Shown: piece after piece, positions 17,183-28,441 of the stretch
Layout of the letters: each line of letters starts with the position of its first letter
Position numbering within the stretch: the stretch's first letter is position 1
Source: Paracoccaceae bacterium
GTDB lineage: Bacteria; Pseudomonadota; Alphaproteobacteria; Rhodobacterales; Rhodobacteraceae
NCBI GenBank assembly: GCA_018223125.1
Contig: JAAEZA010000001.1
Location: 4,922 to 68,921, forward strand
Direction of reading: 5' to 3'
Length of the DNA stretch: 64,000 nt
Notes under the pieces: model-generated
The model's database searches: none
What the model was told of the DNA's origin: nothing
The model's input: the letters and a program-made list of their open reading frames with translations, nothing else
Program-made: the position numbers and the translations under genes

Positions 17183-18280
17183 ATGGGCTTTAAGACTGGG
17201 ATCGTGGGTATGCCGAATGTGGGGAAATCCACATTGTTCAACGCGCTCACCAAGACGGCAGCAGCGCAGGCGGCGAATTTCCCGTTCTGTACAATCGAAC
17301 CCAACGTGGGGGAAGTTTCCGTGCCGGACAAGCGGCTGGACATATTGGCGGATATTGCCAAGTCCAAGCAGATCATTCCGGCGCGGATGACTTTTGTGGA
17401 TATTGCGGGCCTTGTAAAAGGGGCGAGCAAGGGGGAAGGGCTGGGCAACCAGTTCCTGGCCAATATTCGTGAATGTGATGCGATTGCCCATGTGCTGCGT
17501 TGTTTCGAAAATGACGACATCACCCATGTGGATGGCCGTGTGAATCCTGTCGAGGACGCACAGACCATCGAAACCGAACTGATGCTTGCTGATCTGGAGA
17601 GCATCGAAAAACGTCTGACCGGACTGGTCCGCAAGCTGAAGGGCGGCGACAAGGATGCGGTTCTGGCAGATTCCCTGCTGCGCCGTGCCAAAGAGGCACT
17701 GGAAGAGGGACGTCCCGCCCGCACCGTGGAAGTGGCCGAGGACGAGCGCAAGGCCTGGGATATGTTGCAACTGCTGACCAGCAAGCCGGTCCTGTACGTG
17801 TGTAACGTCGAAGAAGAAAACGCCGCTGACGGAAACGATTATTCCGCCGCTGTGGCAAAAATGGCGGAAGCCGAAGGCGCGGCCAGCGTTGTGATTTCCG
17901 CTGCGATCGAAGAGGAAATCAGCCAGCTTGAGGGCGAAGAGGCCGAGATGTTCCTTGAGGAAATGGGGCTGGAAGAAGCAGGGCTCGCGCGGCTGATCAA
18001 GGCAGGCTACGGATTGCTGGATCTGCAAACCTATTTCACCGTTGGCCCGAAAGAAGCCCGCGCATGGACCATTCCGGTCGGCACAGCCGCACCGCAGGCC
18101 GCGGGTGTGATTCACGGGGATTTCGAACGCGGTTTCATTCGCGCCGAAACCATCGCCTATGACGATTTCGTGGCCAATGGCGGCGAACAGGGTGCAAAGG
18201 AAAAAGGCAAGATGCGGGCCGAGGGCAAGGCCTATATCGTGTCGGACGGCGATGTTCTGCACTTCCTGTTCAACACGTAG
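17183..18280 (+). CDS. ychF: Ribosome-binding GTPase/ATPase YchF (OLA1 family)
   Basis: 365 residues. G1 is GMPNVGKST at 9-17, DIAGLV gives G3, and the usual NKxD is replaced by NVEEE, the change that gives this family its preference for ATP. The C-terminal TGS domain (about 280-365) has LLDLQTYFTVGPKEARAW. Implicated in translation and the oxidative-stress response; in several bacteria it lowers catalase activity, and a catalase gene lies 8 kb away. The start is the ATG at 17183, with CGGAGG upstream. A terminator follows. Confidence 0.96.
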   Translation: MGFKTGIVGMPNVGKSTLFNALTKTAAAQAANFPFCTIEPNVGEVSVPDKRLDILADIAKSKQIIPARMTFVDIAGLVKGASKGEGLGNQFLANIRECDAIAHVLRCFENDDITHVDGRVNPVEDAQTIETELMLADLESIEKRLTGLVRKLKGGDKDAVLADSLLRRAKEALEEGRPARTVEVAEDERKAWDMLQLLTSKPVLYVCNVEEENAADGNDYSAAVAKMAEAEGAASVVISAAIEEEISQLEGEEAEMFLEEMGLEEAGLARLIKAGYGLLDLQTYFTVGPKEARAWTIPVGTAAPQAAGVIHGDFERGFIRAETIAYDDFVANGGEQGAKEKGKMRAEGKAYIVSDGDVLHFLFNT

Positions 18281-18312
18281 AACGCGGCTGAAACGTTAAA
18301 GAAACCGATTTC

Positions 18313-18351
18313 CCCCCGTCGCCGGCATTTCACCGGCGGCGGGGGCTTTTT
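18313..18351 (+). terminator. Rho-independent terminator after ychF
   Basis: GC-rich hairpin, CCCCCG..GCCGG / CCGGC..CGGGGG with one internal mismatch, then CTTTTT. Confidence 0.85.
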
Positions 18352-18690
18352 ATGTGGGGCCGCCAACGGCCCGCGGAAATCCTGGAAAACTGCGTGGATT
18401 GAACGGTGCTTTCCAGTTGCATCAGGCAGCGTTTTGCCCGTCCGCCATTCCGCAAAATTTAAAAGAATTTTAATTTCGAAAGTTTGTTAAAGCATTGTTA
18501 TTGCTTTATTTATCTGACCGTCATTGGTTGTAAGCAACGTTAACTTTAGCTTTTCGAAAAGTTGTAAAAGCTACAAATTGATCTAGTAAGTTTCTGTTAA
18601 AATCTGTCGCGCACTCCGGACACCAGATGCAATGCGCTACAGGTTGCCCCGTCGCATCGGGGCATCGGGCGCCAGAGAAACGGTGCCGGG
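18352..18690 (+). promoter_or_regulatory. A+T-rich, palindrome-rich control region of the first RTX gene
   Basis: No gene seen. The centre (about 18460-18600) is much richer in A+T than its surroundings. It holds AAAGCA/TGCTTT around 18490-18506, a perfect 12-bp palindrome CTTTTCGAAAAG (18550-18561), and TAGCTTTT(18547-18554)/AAAAGCTA(18566-18573) overlapping it. These look like operators for a regulator of the downstream secreted protein; no specific factor can be named. Confidence 0.5.
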
Positions 18691-20166
18691 ATGTTAACAT
18701 TTCAGGTTGAAGCGACGGTCACAGATACCAAAAAACTGTTTTTGCAGGGGGTGTCGGATATCGAACTGGTTGCGCTGGATCACGGCTGGACGGTGGTGGC
18801 GGCCAGCACGGCGGATAGCGCACTTTCCAGTTTCGGTTTTTCGGAAGGCATCGTCGGAGATGTCATCGACACCCAGAAATTTACCGAGACGTCGGGCACG
18901 CGGACAATCTGGAACATGACCTTTGCCACCAAAGGCAGTTCTGTCGGATTGATCCCTGCCACCCGTTACGAGGATCAGGCAGTGATCTACAATGTCACCG
19001 GCGGCGGGGAATTCGCGCCGACCACCGGCGCAGGGGCGATGGCAGGGTTCGGGCTGACTCTGGCGGTCAGCACCACAAGCGGTGATTTTGTCTTTAGCGG
19101 TGGGAAGGGGATCACCAGCTACCGTCTCGGGGGCGGGTTTGCTCTGGATCAGAGCGGGTATTTTGCGGATACGGCAAAACGCTATCTCGGGGATGTCAGT
19201 GCGCTGGCCCATCTGTCGGTTGCGGGTGTGGACTATCTGTTTGCGGCCTCGGCCTTTGATGCAGGGCTGAGCAGTTTTCGCATCAAAAGCAATGGCGCGT
19301 TACAGTTTATAGACGATGTGGCGCCCTCTGACGGGTCGGGTTTCTACAAGCCGCAGGCTCTGGCAGCCGTGACAGTGGAAGGCGCGGATTATCTGGTTAT
19401 GGCCGCTGCCGGCACGTCGAGCCTGACGGTATTTTCTGTATCAAAGGACGGTAGTCTGCGGGAGGTGGAGCATCTGCTTGATACGCTTGACACGCGCTTC
19501 CAGAACGCCCGTCATATCGAGAGCTTCGCGTATGACAGCCGCAGTTTTCTGGTGGTGGCCGGGTCGGATGACGGGATTTCCGTGCTGGAGCTTTCGGCCT
19601 CCGGTACGCTCAGCCATATGGGATCGCTGGCGGATACTTACGAGACCACGCTGGATAATGTATCGGGGCTGGCGGTCGAAGTGATTGACGGGGCGGTGGT
19701 TCTGCTGGTCAGTTCGGACACCGATCACGGCTTTACCCAGATCACAATCGACACGGGCATGCTGGACGCAATGATGCGCGGCAGTGCGGGGGCGGACCGG
19801 ATGAAGGGAACGCGGGAGGCAGATTACATCGACGGCAGGGATGGTGATGACCTGATCGAGGGGAACAGCGGCGCGGATGTGATCATCGACGGGAACGGGA
19901 GGGATGTGCTGCTGGGCGGTGGTGGTGCGGATGTGTTCCGCTTTGTAGAGGATAACACGCCGGACGAACTGGCGGATTTGCGGCCCAACAACGATATGAT
20001 CGACCTGTCCAATTACGCAGGCATCAACCGTTTTCCAGATATTGATGTGATGGACTGGTGCGACGGGGTGATGATCGTGGTTAACGCGGATATCATTCTG
20101 GTGCGGGATTATTCCAGCGTCACCTTTGAGGTGGATATGTTCGATGCGTCGAACTTCATCTTCTGA
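18691..20166 (+). CDS. RTX-type secreted protein with propeller-like N-terminus
   Basis: 491 residues, no N-terminal signal peptide. Residues about 20-350 form repeating beta-rich units (motifs such as DYLVMAAAGTSSLTVF and FLVVAGSDDGISVLEL) resembling a beta-propeller. Residues about 365-415 hold a short block of Ca-binding nonapeptides (GRDGDDLIEG, GNGRDVLLGGGGADVF). The C-terminus ends DASNFIF, a typical acidic-hydrophobic type I secretion tail. Probably exported by an ABC-type T1SS encoded elsewhere. Function unknown; enzymatic activity (for example lactonase-like) cannot be claimed. The ATG at 18691 lacks a strong ribosome site (GCCGGG). Preceded by an unusual A+T-rich control region. Confidence 0.8.
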   Translation: MLTFQVEATVTDTKKLFLQGVSDIELVALDHGWTVVAASTADSALSSFGFSEGIVGDVIDTQKFTETSGTRTIWNMTFATKGSSVGLIPATRYEDQAVIYNVTGGGEFAPTTGAGAMAGFGLTLAVSTTSGDFVFSGGKGITSYRLGGGFALDQSGYFADTAKRYLGDVSALAHLSVAGVDYLFAASAFDAGLSSFRIKSNGALQFIDDVAPSDGSGFYKPQALAAVTVEGADYLVMAAAGTSSLTVFSVSKDGSLREVEHLLDTLDTRFQNARHIESFAYDSRSFLVVAGSDDGISVLELSASGTLSHMGSLADTYETTLDNVSGLAVEVIDGAVVLLVSSDTDHGFTQITIDTGMLDAMMRGSAGADRMKGTREADYIDGRDGDDLIEGNSGADVIIDGNGRDVLLGGGGADVFRFVEDNTPDELADLRPNNDMIDLSNYAGINRFPDIDVMDWCDGVMIVVNADIILVRDYSSVTFEVDMFDASNFIF

Positions 20167-20172
20167 ACGGAA

Positions 20173-20205
20173 AACAGGCGCGGGATGCCGCGCCTGTTCC
20201 TTTTT
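20173..20205. terminator. Bidirectional terminator, RTX gene / gcvP
   Basis: Perfect 11-bp stem AACAGGCGCGG / CCGCGCCTGTT with a GATG loop, followed by CCTTTTT on the plus strand and a T-run on the minus strand. It separates two convergent genes. Confidence 0.9.
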
Positions 20206-20214
20206 GAAACGGGT

Positions 20215-23067
<2,853 letters not shown>

Positions 23068-23161
23068 AGGGAACTCCTTGCAGCAGTGTTCAGACAGGCG
23101 GGCGCATCCGGTTCGGTTGGGGCGGACACAGGATTTATTGTCAGGGCCGGACGGTGAGGGA

Positions 23162-23521
23162 TCAGTCCGGCGGAATGTGTTGCAGAACGTTGATCAACGT
23201 TCCGAACGGGTCGTGCACGAAAAAGCGGTGCACGCCCCAGTCTTCTTTGGCAGGCCCGTAAACGGGCTGGTGTCCGGCAGCGGTGCAGCGTTCCAGCACC
23301 TCGTCCAGATTATCCACCTCGATGGAAATATCCGGCACAGGCGTGTCATTGCCCCCTTGGGTCATGAAGCTGATCTGCGGTCTGGCGGCTGTGCCGCCTC
23401 CCAGCGTTTTGATCCACTTCATATCCATCAGGACATCCATGCCGATAATCTCGCCGTAAAACATCTCTGCTTTGGCGGGGTCGTCGCAGGCAATATCAGG
23501 CATGATCCGCAGGACCGCCAT
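23162..23521 (-). CDS. VOC-family (glyoxalase-like) protein within the gcv operon
   Basis: 119 residues with one vicinal-oxygen-chelate domain in two beta-alpha-beta-beta-beta modules (about 1-60 and 62-117), ending [14 protein letters not shown]. It lacks the typical N-terminal metal His ([12 protein letters not shown]), so it may be a binding protein, not a metalloenzyme. It starts 4 bp after the gcvH stop and precedes gcvP by 94 bp, tightly inside the glycine cleavage operon. Such an insertion is not part of the standard T-H-P set. Substrate unknown. Confidence 0.85.
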   Translation of the reverse strand: MAVLRIMPDIACDDPAKAEMFYGEIIGMDVLMDMKWIKTLGGGTAARPQISFMTQGGNDTPVPDISIEVDNLDEVLERCTAAGHQPVYGPAKEDWGVHRFFVHDPFGTLINVLQHIPPD

Positions 23522-23525
23522 CGGA

Positions 23526-23885
23526 TCAGGCGATCAGCGCGTTGTAAGCGGCTTCGTCCATCAGTTCGTCCAGATCTGCCATATTGTCGGGCTTCATCTT
23601 GAAGAACCACGCCTTGCCCAGCGGGTCTTCGTTAACCAGAGTGGGGTTCTCCAGCAGTTCCTCGTTCACTTCAACAATTTCACCGTCAATCGGCGCCATA
23701 ATGTCGGAGGCAGCTTTGACGCTCTCGATCACAACGATGTCTTCATCCTTGGTCACTTCTGCGCCCACTTCGGGCAGTTCCACAAACACCAGTTCGCCAA
23801 GCGCGTCCGCGGCGTGTTTGGTGATGCCTACGATCACGATGTCGTCTTCGGCCAGCAGCCATTCGTGTTCTTCAGTAAATTTCAT
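23526..23885 (-). CDS. gcvH: Glycine cleavage system H protein
   Basis: The lipoylated shuttle that carries the aminomethyl group between GcvP, GcvT and lipoamide dehydrogenase. 119 residues; the lipoyl-lysine is Lys57 in ESVKAASD, at the expected turn of the hammerhead fold. 26 bp downstream of gcvT and 4 bp upstream of the VOC gene. Confidence 0.97.
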   Translation of the reverse strand: MKFTEEHEWLLAEDDIVIVGITKHAADALGELVFVELPEVGAEVTKDEDIVVIESVKAASDIMAPIDGEIVEVNEELLENPTLVNEDPLGKAWFFKMKPDNMADLDELMDEAAYNALIA

Positions 23886-23911
23886 TGGTCGTTTCCCTGC
23901 GTCTGGTTGGG

Positions 23912-25042
23912 TTATCGTTTGAAGTTTGCGGGTGTGAAAGGCAGTGCCGCTATACGAACAGGAAGACGTTTCCCGCGCAACTCTGCAAATAGGGGGGTGT
24001 CCTTGCCGGACAGATCGGTGGCAACATAGCCCATTGCGACGGGCCGCCCGACTGTCGGGCCAAAACCGCCCGAGGTAATGGTGCCGATTTGCGTGCCACT
24101 GTCGCTATCGGCAAACAGAGGGGTGCCGCCGCGCATCGGGGCGCGGCCTTCGGGGGCAATGCCGACCCGCTTGCGCGATACGCCTTCAGCCATCTGGGAC
24201 AGGATCACCTCTGCGCCCGGAAAGCCGCCTTCGCGGTCGCCGCCACTGCGTCGTGCTTTCTGGATTGCCCAGGTCAGTGCTGCCTCGATCGGGGTGGTTT
24301 GCGTGTCGATGTCATTGCCATAAAGGCACAAGCCCCCTTCAAGCCGCAGGCTGTCCCTTGCGCCAAGCCCGATCATTTCGACTTCCTCCATCGCCAGCAG
24401 ATCCTGCGCGAGCCCTGTGGCCTGATCCGCAGGCACGGAAATTTCGTAACCGTCTTCTCCTGTGTAGCCGGAACGGGAAATCCACAGGTCAACACCTTTG
24501 TAGGGCAGGGTTTTCACGTCCATAAAGGCCATGTCCGCAACTTCGGGGATCAGTCGTGCAAGGGCCGTTTCCGCTTTTGGCCCCTGAAGAGCCAGCAGGG
24601 CGCGGTCATCGTGCATGTACAAGTCGCAACTGTCAGAGATATGCGCCTGCATATGGGCAAAATCATCGTCTTTGCAGGCACCGTTCACGACCACATAAAG
24701 ATGATCGCCCCGATTGGCGAACATCAGGTCGTCGCGGATGCCGCCCTGATCGTTGGTCAGCATCCCGTAGCGTTGACGCCCCTCTTTCAGGCCAAGCACA
24801 TCCATCGGGATCAGGCTTTCAAGGGCAAGGGCTGCATCTTCGATATTGCCGGATTTGGGGCGGATGATGACCTGTCCCATATGGCTGACATCAAAAAGAC
24901 CGGCAGCATTGCGTGTATGGTTGTGTTCCTTCATCACGCCAAGGGGGAATTGCACCGGCATTTCATAGCCCGCAAAAGGCACCATTTTGGCGTCAAGTTC
25001 TAGGTGAAGATCATACAGCGGTGTCTGTTTCAGATCGGACAA
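23912..25042 (-). CDS. gcvT: Aminomethyltransferase (T-protein)
   Basis: Transfers the methylene carbon from lipoyl-bound aminomethyl to tetrahydrofolate, releasing ammonia. The 376 residues match the family; the N-terminal VPFAGYEMPVQF, FDVSHMGQ and SGYTGEDGYE motifs of the folate-binding GcvT fold are visible, followed by a C-terminal barrel. First gene of the gcv operon, directly downstream of a tandem glycine riboswitch. The window also contains its distant paralogue dmdA at 43 kb. Confidence 0.96.
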   Translation of the reverse strand: MSDLKQTPLYDLHLELDAKMVPFAGYEMPVQFPLGVMKEHNHTRNAAGLFDVSHMGQVIIRPKSGNIEDAALALESLIPMDVLGLKEGRQRYGMLTNDQGGIRDDLMFANRGDHLYVVVNGACKDDDFAHMQAHISDSCDLYMHDDRALLALQGPKAETALARLIPEVADMAFMDVKTLPYKGVDLWISRSGYTGEDGYEISVPADQATGLAQDLLAMEEVEMIGLGARDSLRLEGGLCLYGNDIDTQTTPIEAALTWAIQKARRSGGDREGGFPGAEVILSQMAEGVSRKRVGIAPEGRAPMRGGTPLFADSDSGTQIGTITSGGFGPTVGRPVAMGYVATDLSGKDTPLFAELRGKRLPVRIAALPFTPANFKR

Positions 25043-25114
25043 TCCGGCCTCCTGTGTGTATCAGCCGGTCGGATTTCCGGCATCGGTCTGGCAGCGCACT
25101 TGCGCAACCGCGAT

Positions 25115-25266
25115 GCCCCCTCTGTTCCTTTTGCCTGAGATCGCTATCCCTTCGGCGGACACGAATGTGCCTCTCTCCAGAGTGTGTAAGACCGGCGGTC
25201 CTTTTGCCTGAGAGTTTCCGGGGCGGTTGCTCCTTCGGCACCAGCTGGGCTGGCTTCTCCCGACTC
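25115..25266 (-). promoter_or_regulatory. Tandem glycine riboswitch upstream of gcvT
   Basis: On the minus strand two aptamers follow each other. Each contains the hallmark CTCAGGCAAAAGGA-type core: the first reads CTCTCAGGCAAAAGGACCGC (near 25193-25212), the second TCTCAGGCAAAAGGAACAGA (near 25122-25141). Each is preceded by a stem region (GGGAGAAGCC... and TGGAGAGAGGCA...). The linker between them is short, as in gcvT elements that sense glycine cooperatively. The gcvT ATG is about 73 bases further on. Glycine binding would be expected to switch on the operon. Exact ends are approximate. Confidence 0.95.
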
Positions 25267-25401
25267 GATCTGCTGTGCACCATAGTATGCAACGGGGCAT
25301 CTATCAAGGCGATCCGGCAGAATTCTGAATTGATTTTGCGGTGGAATTTATAACATTTCACGATAGGTTGCAGGCAATCAACACCGATACGGAGAACGAT
25401 A

Positions 25402-25845
25402 ATGCGCTATCTTCACACAATGGTCCGCGTGGCCGATCTGGATGAGTCCATGGACTTCTGGTGCAACAAGATGGGTCTGGTGGAGACCCGCCGCACCGAG
25501 GTACCGGAAGGCAAGTTTACCCTGATTTTCCTTGCTGCGCCAAAGGATGAAGCCAGCTCCCGCGAACACAACGCGCCGGAACTGGAACTGACCTATAACT
25601 GGGACAGCGACGAGAAACTGGAAACCGGCCGCAGCTGGGGCCATCTGGCATATAAAGTGGATAACATCTATGAAACCTGTCAGGCGCTGATGGACAAAGG
25701 CGTTGTGATCAACCGCCCGCCACGGGACGGACGCATGGCCTTTGTGAAATCCCCTGACAATGTGTCCATCGAACTGCTGCAGGAAGGTGACGCCCTTGCG
25801 CCGGCAGAACCTTGGGCCAGCATGGAAAACACCGGCGAGTGGTAA
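25402..25845 (+). CDS. gloA: Lactoylglutathione lyase (glyoxalase I)
   Basis: Converts the methylglyoxal-glutathione hemithioacetal to S-lactoylglutathione. The 147 residues start [10 protein letters not shown] as in E. coli GloA. The four metal ligands are placed correctly: His5, Glu62 (ELELTYNW), His81 (WGHLAY) and Glu124 (SIELLQEG). The short form without the eukaryotic inserts suggests a Ni-type enzyme, by family analogy. CGGAGAA precedes the ATG. Diverges from the gcv operon; followed by an inverted repeat. Confidence 0.93.
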   Translation: MRYLHTMVRVADLDESMDFWCNKMGLVETRRTEVPEGKFTLIFLAAPKDEASSREHNAPELELTYNWDSDEKLETGRSWGHLAYKVDNIYETCQALMDKGVVINRPPRDGRMAFVKSPDNVSIELLQEGDALAPAEPWASMENTGEW

Positions 25846-25871
25846 ACTCCCCGAATGATGTCCCCGACCGT

Positions 25872-25895
25872 TCCAGCCGCTGTGATACGGCTGGA
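25872..25895 (+). terminator. Inverted repeat after gloA
   Basis: Perfect 8-bp arms TCCAGCCG / CGGCTGGA around CTGTGATA, 26 bp past the gloA stop. No T-run follows, so termination is unsure. Confidence 0.4.
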
Positions 25896-25946
25896 CATGC
25901 TTCCCGCTTGGTCGCATTTTGGGAATAGAAAACGGTCGGGGGTAAA

Positions 25947-26687
25947 GTGGCGACGGATCAACTGGAAATCTGGCCGCGCCTTGACAGCGGGAAGCTAAGC
26001 AATTGGGCCCATCGGGGAACATCGGACACTCTGGTTCTGTGTTTCTCGGGGATTGGCACTGTAGATCAGGACTGCCCGCCGCCCGAATTTATCCGCAGCG
26101 CCACATGCGATGGTATACACAACGTGCTTTTCCTTGCTGATCCGCAGCGAAGCTGGCTGAATGCACCGGGTCTGATTGCGCAAATGCAGGAAGAAATCCG
26201 GAGCTTCCGCCTGATCTGCGGATCAACCCGTACCGTGGCAATGGGGCATTCGATGGGCGGGTTCAGCGCGCTGGTCGCGCCCTCCTTTACCAAAGTGCAT
26301 CAGGTTCTGGCCTTCGCGCCGCAATTTTCCGTCCACCCCGATGTGGTGCCGGACGATCACCGCTGGGCCAACTGGCGCGGGCGGATCGGCCACTTTGCAA
26401 TCCGGTCCGTCGCTGACCATCTGAACGACAAAACCGCCTACTGTGTCATCCACGGGCGTCACGGACGCGAAGCCCCCCAGAGGGACCGTTTCCCGCGCCC
26501 CCAAAACCTGCGGCACTATGTGATGCCGTTGACCAACCACAATGTGCCGCAGCGCCTGAAAACGCTTGGCATCCTGCCCCAAGTTACATCTCTTGCAATA
26601 GAGGGGCGGGCCCGAAAGCTGCTGCTGTTGATGAAAGCGCGGACCAAAGCCACCCTGTTGGCGGCCGGCCCGACACAATCAACCTGA
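25947..26687 (+). CDS. Alpha/beta-hydrolase-fold protein
   Basis: 246 residues. The nucleophile elbow GHSMGGF (about 92-98) gives the catalytic Ser; a candidate His lies in LTNHNVPQ (about 194). The N-terminal strand LVLCFSGIG resembles an oxyanion-hole loop. No signal peptide. Substrate unknown. The start is the GTG at 25947 after CGGGGG. Lies between gloA and a catalase gene on the same strand, with 101- and 78-bp gaps. Confidence 0.8.
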   Translation: MATDQLEIWPRLDSGKLSNWAHRGTSDTLVLCFSGIGTVDQDCPPPEFIRSATCDGIHNVLFLADPQRSWLNAPGLIAQMQEEIRSFRLICGSTRTVAMGHSMGGFSALVAPSFTKVHQVLAFAPQFSVHPDVVPDDHRWANWRGRIGHFAIRSVADHLNDKTAYCVIHGRHGREAPQRDRFPRPQNLRHYVMPLTNHNVPQRLKTLGILPQVTSLAIEGRARKLLLLMKARTKATLLAAGPTQST

Positions 26688-26765
26688 AGGCTCTGGAACC
26701 TTTATCCTGCCGGAACGTTGGATAGCGTATGATATTGCGCAATAACCAACATGGAAGGATCCAAA

Positions 26766-28280
26766 GTGACCGATAAAAAGTCCCCCCCTACAACAACAGA
26801 TGCCGGTATCCGAGTACGCAGCGACGAGCATTCCCTGACTGTCGGACCGGATGGCCCGATCGTTCTGAATGATCACTATCTGCTTGAGCAAATGGCGAAT
26901 TTCAACCGTGAGCGCATCCCCGAGCGCCAGCCCCACGCAAAAGGCTCCGGCGCATTCGGGACGTTTGAAACCACGCAGGATGTGTCAAAATACACCAAGG
27001 CAAAAATCTTTCAGCCCGGTGCCAGTTGTGATGTCGTAATGCGGTTTTCTACGGTTGCAGGCGAAAGAGGCAGCCCTGACACATGGCGCGATCCGCGCGG
27101 ATTTTCCGTGAAGATGTACACCGAAGATGGCAATTTCGATATGGTGGGGAACAACACGCCGATCTTCTTTATTCGCGATCCGCTGAAGTTCCAGCATTTC
27201 ATTCGCAGTCAGAAACGCCGTGCCGATAACAACCTGCGCGATCACGACATGCAGTGGGATTTCTGGACCCTGTCCCCCGAAAGCGCCCATCAGGTGACCT
27301 ATCTTATGGGGGACCGTGGCATCCCGCGCACATGGCGGGAAATGAACGGTTATTCCAGTCATACCTATTCGCTGGTCAATGCCGATGGTGAAAAATTCTG
27401 GGTGAAATTCCACTTCCATACGGATCAGGGGGACGGCAACGCCTATCTCAGCCAGGAAGAAGCGGATAAAATGGCGGGTATGGACGGGGATTACCACCGT
27501 CGCGACCTGTTCAATCATATCGCGGACGGGGACTTCCCAAGCTGGACGCTGAAGTGGCAGGTGATGCCCTTCGAAGATGCGAAAACCTACCGGATCAATC
27601 CCTTTGACCTGACAAAGGTCTGGCCACACGCGGATTATCCGCTGATGGAGGTGGGCAAGCTGACCCTGAACCGCAACCCGACCGACTTTCACACAGAGAT
27701 CGAACAGGCCGCATTCGAGCCGAACAACATGGTGCCCGGCATCGGCCTGTCACCGGACAAAATGCTGCTGGCCCGCGGGTTTTCCTATGCGGATGCGCAT
27801 CGTGCACGGCTTGGCGTGAACTATAAACATATTCCGGTGAATGCCCCCAAAGCGCCGGTCCACAGTTACTCCAAAGACGGGGCAGGGCGCACCGTTAAGG
27901 TGCAGGATCCGGTCTATGCACCCAATTCTTATGGCGGCCCGTCTGCCCAGCCCGAAGCGGGTGAGGAAGCGGGTATCTGGCACACCGAAGGGGAGTTGAT
28001 GCGCGCGGCCTATTCTCTGCGCAAGGATGATGACGACTGGTCACAGGCGGGCACCCTTGTGCGCGACGTGATGGATGATGCCGCACGGGAGCGGCTGGTG
28101 CAGAACGCAGCGGGACATCTTGCTGATGGCGTAAGCGAGAAAGTCCTCCTGCGGGCGTTCGAATACTGGCGCAACATTGACGGAGAAACCGGCGACAGGA
28201 TTGAAAAAGCTGTTCGCGACAAGATCGGCGGCACGTCCAAAGCTCCGGGTATGGCGTCGGCCAAAAGCATCGGCGGCTAG
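26766..28280 (+). CDS. katA: Monofunctional heme catalase (small subunit, KatA type)
   Basis: Dismutates hydrogen peroxide. I prefer the GTG at 26766 (504 residues): GGAAGGA ends 6 bases before it, while the ATG at 26751 has no ribosome site and would overlap that sequence. Catalytic His57 ([12 protein letters not shown]), the distal Asn in VGNNTPIFF, and the heme-ligand Tyr in [14 protein letters not shown] are visible. Length fits the small-subunit clade. No clear OxyR site was found upstream. A terminator follows. Confidence 0.95.
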   Translation: MTDKKSPPTTTDAGIRVRSDEHSLTVGPDGPIVLNDHYLLEQMANFNRERIPERQPHAKGSGAFGTFETTQDVSKYTKAKIFQPGASCDVVMRFSTVAGERGSPDTWRDPRGFSVKMYTEDGNFDMVGNNTPIFFIRDPLKFQHFIRSQKRRADNNLRDHDMQWDFWTLSPESAHQVTYLMGDRGIPRTWREMNGYSSHTYSLVNADGEKFWVKFHFHTDQGDGNAYLSQEEADKMAGMDGDYHRRDLFNHIADGDFPSWTLKWQVMPFEDAKTYRINPFDLTKVWPHADYPLMEVGKLTLNRNPTDFHTEIEQAAFEPNNMVPGIGLSPDKMLLARGFSYADAHRARLGVNYKHIPVNAPKAPVHSYSKDGAGRTVKVQDPVYAPNSYGGPSAQPEAGEEAGIWHTEGELMRAAYSLRKDDDDWSQAGTLVRDVMDDAARERLVQNAAGHLADGVSEKVLLRAFEYWRNIDGETGDRIEKAVRDKIGGTSKAPGMASAKSIGG

Positions 28281-28321
28281 CGCACCCAAGGGCTACATCC
28301 TTACGCACAACAGACCGATTG

Positions 28322-28356
28322 CCCCACGGGACCTATGACCCCCCGTGGGGATTTTT
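28322..28356 (+). terminator. Rho-independent terminator after catalase
   Basis: Perfect 9-bp stem CCCCACGGG / CCCGTGGGG, 11-base loop, then ATTTTT. Confidence 0.88.
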
Positions 28357-28441
28357 ATTGCAATTCGTCATGATTGGGACCAAGCTTACTTCAAGGCAAT
28401 TCCAAATATTTTTTCAGCACTTTTTTTAGTTAGGAAAGCCC

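Noticed and set aside
26688-26765. OxyR site before catalase
   Set aside because: ATAG-like tetramers are present but do not fit the four-element spacing; too weak to claim.
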